From Bradyrhizobium sp. (GTDB lineage Bacteria; Pseudomonadota; Alphaproteobacteria; Rhizobiales; Xanthobacteraceae), in NCBI GenBank assembly GCA_028290165.1, contig JAQGKJ010000724.1, forward strand, positions 1 to 9,140: a stretch of DNA of 9,140 bases, written 5' to 3'. Made by a program: the position numbers and the translations under genes. Each line of letters starts with the position of its first letter. Positions within the stretch are counted from its first letter, which is position 1. Below, piece by piece: positions 5,288 through 9,140 of the stretch. The notes under the pieces were generated by a model, which did not search any database, was not told the DNA's origin, and saw only the letters and a list, made by a program, of their open reading frames with translations.

Positions 5288-5316
5288 TTGTTTGCGGTAC
5301 TTCCAGCTGTTAGAAC
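5288..5316 (+). promoter_or_regulatory. Candidate sigma-70 promoter for the dac-tmk-holB-metG operon
   Basis: TTGTTT (5288-5293) and TAGAAC (5311-5316) with a 17-base spacer, 21 bases before the carboxypeptidase ATG. The spacing is ideal and the hexamer matches are moderate. Confidence 0.35.
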
Positions 5317-5337
5317 GCCGGCTTCAAGGCATGATCG

Positions 5338-6597
5338 ATGGCAGCCGAATTGTCACCCTCCCGCAAGCCAAAGCCCGCGACAGAACATATCTCGCGCGGC
5401 CTGATCGCGGCCCTGGTCGCGGTCGCGGTGGGGTGGGGCGGCTTGGTGCTTGCCGCCAACAACAGCATGCAGGGCGCCAAGAAGGATGAGGGCGGTTTCG
5501 ACGGCGATGCACCGACCGCGATCCTGATCGAAGCCACCAGCGGCAGCGTGCTGTTCGAGAAGAACGCCGATGAGCTCAGGGCGCCGTCCAGCATGATGAA
5601 GCTGATGACGGCCGAGACGGTCTTCCACGCCATCAAGCAGGGCGAGGTCAAGCTGACCGACGAATACCGCGTCAGCGAAAACGCCTGGCGCAGGGGCGGC
5701 GCGCCCGCGGGCGGCTCGACCATGTTCGCGGCCATTCACAGCAAGATTTCCGTCGACGATCTCCTGCACGGCGCCATCATCCAGAGCGGCAACGATGCCT
5801 GCATCGTGCTGGCGGAGGGCATCGCGGGTAACGAGCGCACCTTCGCAACAGAGAATATGACCAAGCGCGCCCGCGAGCTTGGCATCACGCAGTCGACCTT
5901 TGCCAATTCCAACGGGCTGCCCGATCCCGGTAACAAGATGACGGTGCGGGATCTCGCCAAGCTCGCGCGTTACGTCATCCAGACCTATCCCGAATTCTAC
6001 AAATTGTTCGGCGAGAAGGAATTCACCTGGAACAAGATCCGGCAGCAGAACCGCAACCCGCTTCTGAACTCGCTCGAAGGCGCCGACGGTTTGAAGACCG
6101 GCTACACCAAGGAGGGCGGTTACGGCATGGTCGGCTCTGCCGTGCAAAACGGCCTGCGGCTGATCGTTGTCATCAACGGGCTGGAGGATCCCGACGATCG
6201 CGCCTCCGAAGCGAAGAAAATGCTGGAATGGGGATTTCGCAATTTCGAGGTGCGGACCTTGTTCGCGGCCCAGCAGCCGGTCGGCTACGCAAAAGTGTTT
6301 GGCGGCGACAGCCGCTCGGTGAAACTCTCAAGCCCCGAACCGATCAAGGTAATGGTACAGAAGAACGGCACCGATAAGCTGATCGCGCGTGTGGTTTACA
6401 ACGGACCGGTACGGGCTCCGATCGAATCTGGTCAGCAGGTCGGCGTCGTCAGGGTTTGGCGCGGCACCAACATGGCCATGGAGGCGCCGGTTTACGCGGC
6501 CGAAGCGGTCGGCAGGGGGTCGACGATGCGGCGGGCGATCGATGGTGTGAGCGAACTTGTCATCGGAATGTTCCGCGCCGGCGCCGAGAAACTGTGA
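5338..6597 (+). CDS. D-alanyl-D-alanine carboxypeptidase (peptidase S11, PBP5/6 family)
   Basis: A 419-residue enzyme (DacA/DacC/DacF group) that removes the terminal D-Ala from peptidoglycan pentapeptides in the periplasm, limiting cross-linking. ATG at 5338 has AAGGC about 8 bases upstream. Residues 20-40 (GLIAALVAVAVGWGGLVLAA) are a signal peptide or anchor with a likely cut near Ala40. The serine beta-lactamase/PBP fold follows with all three motifs: S85-M-M-K88 (nucleophile Ser85), S150-G-N152 and K253-T-G255 in GLKTGYT. Residues about 295-390 match the beta-rich PBP5 C-terminal domain. The last 20 residues (AIDGVSELVIGMFRAGAEKL) could form the amphipathic membrane anchor typical of the family. 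It precedes tmk by 2 bases and is probably co-transcribed. Which Dac paralogue it is cannot be told from sequence alone. Confidence 0.93.
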   Translation: MAAELSPSRKPKPATEHISRGLIAALVAVAVGWGGLVLAANNSMQGAKKDEGGFDGDAPTAILIEATSGSVLFEKNADELRAPSSMMKLMTAETVFHAIKQGEVKLTDEYRVSENAWRRGGAPAGGSTMFAAIHSKISVDDLLHGAIIQSGNDACIVLAEGIAGNERTFATENMTKRARELGITQSTFANSNGLPDPGNKMTVRDLAKLARYVIQTYPEFYKLFGEKEFTWNKIRQQNRNPLLNSLEGADGLKTGYTKEGGYGMVGSAVQNGLRLIVVINGLEDPDDRASEAKKMLEWGFRNFEVRTLFAAQQPVGYAKVFGGDSRSVKLSSPEPIKVMVQKNGTDKLIARVVYNGPVRAPIESGQQVGVVRVWRGTNMAMEAPVYAAEAVGRGSTMRRAIDGVSELVIGMFRAGAEKL

Positions 6598-6599
6598 CG

Positions 6600-7292
6600 A
6601 TGGCCGAAGCAGCGGTCAAACGAACACCCGGGCGCGGACGATTCATCACCTTTGAGGGGGGCGAGGGGTCGGGCAAATCCACCCATATCAAGAAACTCGC
6701 CGAGCGCCTGAACGCCGCCAAGCTGCGCACCCTCGTCACGCGCGAGCCCGGGGGATCGCCGGGCGCTGAAATCATCCGGCATCTCGTGCTCTCCGGAATG
6801 GGCAAGCTGTTGGGCCCGGAGGCTGAAACCCTGTTGTTTGCGGCCGCGCGCGACGACCACGTGCGTACCGTGATCAAGCCGGCCTTGAATCAAGGGATCT
6901 GGGTGCTGTGCGACCGGTTTTCGGATTCGACGCGGGTATATCAAGGCCGGCTCGGACATGTCGCGCCGGCGTTTCTCGATGCGATGGAGCGGGTAACGAT
7001 TGGCGATCTCAAGCCCGATTTGACCTTTGTTCTCGATGTCCCCGTGGAGGTCGGCATGCAGCGCGCAGCGAAGCGTCGCGGCATTGGCGCGCCCGACCGG
7101 TTTGAGGCCGAAAATCTCGGATTTCATCAGGAATTACGCGATGCTTACCGGCAGATTGCCGCTGCCGAGCCGGAGCGATGCCTGCTGATCGATGCGAACG
7201 CAGACCTCAACACGGTTGCCGAGAGTATCTGGAACGCGCTGCGCGACCGTTTCTTCGCAACCGGCGCCGGCAACGTGGCGAGTTCGGCATGA
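6600..7292 (+). CDS. tmk: Thymidylate kinase (dTMP kinase)
   Basis: Phosphorylates dTMP to dTDP with ATP, the essential cytoplasmic step to dTTP. ATG at 6600 gives 230 residues, close to the family's 205-230. An upstream in-frame extension from 6456 only overlaps the carboxypeptidase gene and looks non-coding, so I reject it. Motifs: P-loop at 20-28 (GGEGSGKST), TREPGG at 47-52 for nucleotide/substrate contact, DRFSDST at 105-111 with the following YQG, and the LID segment RRGIGAPDRFE at about 159-169. The stop codon of the carboxypeptidase gene is 2 bases upstream, and the holB start overlaps the tmk stop (ATGA), so translation is probably coupled. No odd features. Confidence 0.97.
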   Translation: MAEAAVKRTPGRGRFITFEGGEGSGKSTHIKKLAERLNAAKLRTLVTREPGGSPGAEIIRHLVLSGMGKLLGPEAETLLFAAARDDHVRTVIKPALNQGIWVLCDRFSDSTRVYQGRLGHVAPAFLDAMERVTIGDLKPDLTFVLDVPVEVGMQRAAKRRGIGAPDRFEAENLGFHQELRDAYRQIAAAEPERCLLIDANADLNTVAESIWNALRDRFFATGAGNVASSA

Positions 7293-8335
7293 GCGCCCGT
7301 AAGGTCGAGCCGGAGATTGCCGCGCGTCATCCGCGCGAAACCACTGCACTGTTCGGTCATCGCGAAGCCGAGGCGGCATTATTGAACGCCTATCGCAGCG
7401 GACGCATTCCGCACGCCTGGCTGATCGGCGGCGCGGCAGGAGTAGGCAAGGCGACGCTGGCCTATCGAATGGCGCGCTTCGTGCTCGCCCACCGCAATCC
7501 GCTCGGCTCCGATGTGCAACGGGCCGAAACGCTTCACGTCGATCCGTCCGATCCGGTCGCGCGCCATGTTGCGGCGAGCGCCCATGGCGGCCTGCTCACG
7601 TTGGAGCGGACATTGAACGACAAGGGCGTGCTGCGAACCGTGATCACGGTCGACGAGACCCGCGAGACGATTTCATTTTTCGGCTCGACCGCGGCAGTCG
7701 AAGGCTGGAGGGTTTGCATCGTCGACACCGTCGATGAACTCAACCCCAACGCCGCCAACGCGCTCCTGAAAATTCTCGAGGAGCCGCCGCGGCAATCGCT
7801 GTTCCTGCTCGTCAGCCACGCGCCGGCGCGGGTGCTGCCGACGATCCTGTCGCGCTGTCGCAAATTGCTGTTGCGGCCGCTGGCGACCTCCGACGTCGTC
7901 GGCGCTGCCGCGGAGGCCGCAAACATCCCGATCGACGACCCCGCGCTTAGCGAGGCCGCCGCTGCGGCGGAAGGCAGTGTCGCGCACGCGCTGACGCTGC
8001 TTGGCGGCGACGCGCTAAAACTTCACCAGCGCACAGCGGCGCTGCTGGCGACGCTGCCGCGGATCGATCCGCGCGAGCTGCATGCGCTGGGCGACGCGCT
8101 CGGCGGCAGCGACCGGGTGGCGCTCGCCACCTTCATCGACAGCGTCGATCGCTGGGTCAGCGAGCGGCTGCGCAGCGACGACGCCAATGCCAATGCCAAC
8201 CTTCCCCGCCTTGCACGGCTGGCGGAGGTGTGGGAAAAGATCAATCGCGCCGCGCGCGACACCGCAGAATACAATCTCGAGCGAAAGCCGCTGGTTTTCT
8301 CGGTGTTCGGGCTGCTTGCGGAGGCGACGCGCTAG
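7289..8335 (+). CDS. holB: DNA polymerase III delta' subunit (clamp loader)
   Basis: Delta' is the stator of the clamp loader that opens and places the beta sliding clamp during replication. ATG at 7289 overlaps the tmk stop by 4 bases and gives 348 residues, near the family length; a longer in-frame start at 7178 lies inside tmk and is rejected. AAA+ features: [20 protein letters not shown] (22-41), P-loop 47-56 ([10 protein letters not shown]), Walker-B-like [11 protein letters not shown] (142-152) with [11 protein letters not shown] (157-167), and the SRC motif Ser188-Arg189-Cys190, the arginine finger that acts on a neighbouring subunit. The four-Cys zinc knot of E. coli delta' (CxxxxxxxxCxxCxxC) is absent, as I believe is usual in this class. 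A 6-bp triplication encodes Asn-Ala repeats near residue 299. Confidence 0.95.
   Translation: MSARKVEPEIAARHPRETTALFGHREAEAALLNAYRSGRIPHAWLIGGAAGVGKATLAYRMARFVLAHRNPLGSDVQRAETLHVDPSDPVARHVAASAHGGLLTLERTLNDKGVLRTVITVDETRETISFFGSTAAVEGWRVCIVDTVDELNPNAANALLKILEEPPRQSLFLLVSHAPARVLPTILSRCRKLLLRPLATSDVVGAAAEAANIPIDDPALSEAAAAAEGSVAHALTLLGGDALKLHQRTAALLATLPRIDPRELHALGDALGGSDRVALATFIDSVDRWVSERLRSDDANANANLPRLARLAEVWEKINRAARDTAEYNLERKPLVFSVFGLLAEATR
8183..8200 (+). repeat. Hexanucleotide tandem repeat inside holB
   Basis: GCCAAT GCCAAT GCCAAC encodes Ala-Asn three times (about residues 299-304), between the C-terminal collar helices. Six-base units keep the frame, so slippage would change loop length without disrupting the protein. 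Confidence 0.7.
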
Positions 8336-8393
8336 CCGCTCCGCTCGTGGCCATCCCCAACAATCTGGTTTGAGCAACTGTAAGGAAATTGTG

Positions 8394-9140
8394 GTGGCCG
8401 CGGCCAAGAAAAAAACTGTCAAGAAGCGAAGCGCGAGGAACGCGCGCAAGCCGCCGCGCAAGCGCACCGGCAAGGCGTCGACGCGCAAAAAACCCGCGAA
8501 GAAAAGCAAAGTCGTGGTCAGGAAAGCGAAGAAGGCGACGAAAAAGCCGGTTACGAAAAGGGCTGCCAAGAAATCAGTCAAGAAGTCCGTGAAGGCGAAA
8601 TCGAAGAAGAGCGTTTCGACCCCGAAGCAAACGAACAAACCGAAAAAATCAGGAAAACCCAGCAAGGCCGGCCTCATCGCAAAGCCCGCGCCGGCCTCGC
8701 TTCGCGAAAACATCTTCTACATCACCACCGCGATCGCGTACCCGAACGGCGTGCCGCATATCGGCCACGCCTATGAGGCGATCGCCACCGATGCGCTGGC
8801 GCGTTTTCAGCGGCTCGACGGCAAGGATGTTTTCTTTCTGACTGGAACCGACGAGCACGGGCTCAAGATGGCTCAGACCGCCGAGCTCGAAAAGCTGCCC
8901 ACGCTGGAGGTCGCGACCCGCAACGCGCAGCGATTCAAGGACATGGATGAGCGTCTGAACGTCTCGTTCGACCGTTTCATCCGTACCACAGAGGAACAGC
9001 ACCATCGCTCCAGCCAGGAAATCTGGAAGCGCATGGCCGCCAATGGCGACATCTATCTCGACAGTTATGCCGGCTGGTATTCGGTGCGCGACGAGGCCTA
9101 TTACGCCGAGGACGAGACGCACATTAACGAACACAAAGTG
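8394..9140 (+). CDS. metG: Methionyl-tRNA synthetase with a Lys-rich histone-H1-like N-terminal extension (partial)
   Basis: Class I synthetase that charges tRNA-Met and initiator tRNA in the cytoplasm. 249 codons are visible and the 3' end lies outside the window. Start: GTG at 8391 or 8394; AAGGA at 8382-8386 suits 8394 better (7-base gap). Residues 1-105 are not synthetase: 34 Lys and 9 Arg with Ala, Pro, Ser and Thr, no Asp, and one Glu only at the border, as in KKPAKKSK and [20 protein letters not shown]. The core then begins at residue 106 ([20 protein letters not shown]) with the HIGH signature at 122-125, [14 protein letters not shown] (about 148-161), and later [20 protein letters not shown]. 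The KMSKS loop and C-terminus are beyond the window. The gene lies 58 bases after holB with no terminator between. No ATG offers a start nearer the core, so the tail is probably translated; a downstream GTG would only shorten it. Confidence 0.9.
   Translation, partial: MAAAKKKTVKKRSARNARKPPRKRTGKASTRKKPAKKSKVVVRKAKKATKKPVTKRAAKKSVKKSVKAKSKKSVSTPKQTNKPKKSGKPSKAGLIAKPAPASLRENIFYITTAIAYPNGVPHIGHAYEAIATDALARFQRLDGKDVFFLTGTDEHGLKMAQTAELEKLPTLEVATRNAQRFKDMDERLNVSFDRFIRTTEEQHHRSSQEIWKRMAANGDIYLDSYAGWYSVRDEAYYAEDETHINEHKV

Noticed and set aside
5353..6147. 264-codon minus-strand open frame
   Set aside because: Shadow of the carboxypeptidase gene, caused by strong G/C third-position bias; composition is not protein-like.
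6456..6599. Longer start for thymidylate kinase adding 48 residues
   Set aside because: The extension overlaps the carboxypeptidase gene in another frame, is Arg/His/Gly-rich and does not fit the family; ATG 6600 gives normal length and operon spacing.
7178..7288. Longer start for holB adding 37 residues
   Set aside because: Lies wholly inside tmk and is Arg-rich shadow sequence; the ATGA overlap at 7289 is the natural start.
8409..8415. Run of seven A near the metG start as a possible slippage site
   Set aside because: Poly-A is expected from consecutive Lys codons; no alternative frame leads to a sensible product.
8015..8713. 232-codon minus-strand open frame with Phe/Leu-rich, membrane-like sequence
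   Set aside because: It is the complement of the Lys codons (AAG/AAA) of the metG tail and of holB; the Phe-rich run is an artefact of reading CTT/TTT on the other strand.
1..9140. CRISPR array, intact insertion sequence or toxin-antitoxin system
   Set aside because: No regularly spaced repeats, no transposase or integrase motifs, and no toxin partner for the HTH gene were found on either strand.

Overview
The window looks like chromosome from a high-GC alphaproteobacterium of the Bradyrhizobium/Nitrobacteraceae type. The right-hand 5.1 kb carries the order rlpA - D,D-carboxypeptidase - tmk - holB - metG, which I know from Rhizobiales. The small hypothetical proteins on the left also have a Bradyrhizobium-like style. 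This assignment rests on gene order and motifs, not on a search.

Left part (1-3998): a gene-poor, eroded accessory region. It opens with the C-terminal end of an RmlD-type nucleotide-sugar reductase (1-225). Next comes a short hypothetical gene on the minus strand with an in-frame amber stop (398-658), then an orphan phage-style HTH protein (790-1017) and a frameshifted reading frame (1142-1573). A tRNA-Ser(UGA) 5' half follows, cut exactly at the end of the anticodon loop (1627-1665); this suggests the scar of a mobile element. Beyond it lie another possible broken frame (1701-1994), a pair of opposed terminator-like hairpins (2135-2182), and a run of very small minus-strand genes. Those encode a one-helix membrane protein (2404-2682), a secreted 68-residue protein (2794-3000) with a possible 23-codon leader gene, and two tiny membrane proteins of 32 and 29 residues (3379-3477 and 3569-3658).

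Right part (3999-9140): housekeeping genes on the plus strand. rlpA encodes a septal-ring/peptidoglycan lytic transglycosylase-like lipoprotein. Its 3' end overlaps the 3' end of a convergent alpha/beta hydrolase pseudogene that has lost its middle (4943-5178). A candidate sigma-70 promoter then precedes the genes for a D-alanyl-D-alanine carboxypeptidase (peptidoglycan trimming), thymidylate kinase (dTTP supply), DNA polymerase III delta' (clamp loading) and methionyl-tRNA synthetase (truncated by the window end). Spacing is 2 nt (dac/tmk), a 4-nt ATGA overlap (tmk/holB) and about 58 nt (holB/metG), so they are probably one operon linking envelope growth, DNA replication and translation.

The most unusual signal is at the start of metG: about 105 residues of Lys/Arg/Ala/Pro/Ser-rich, histone-H1-like sequence in frame ahead of the catalytic core. 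I see no CRISPR array, intact insertion sequence, toxin-antitoxin pair or defence operon.
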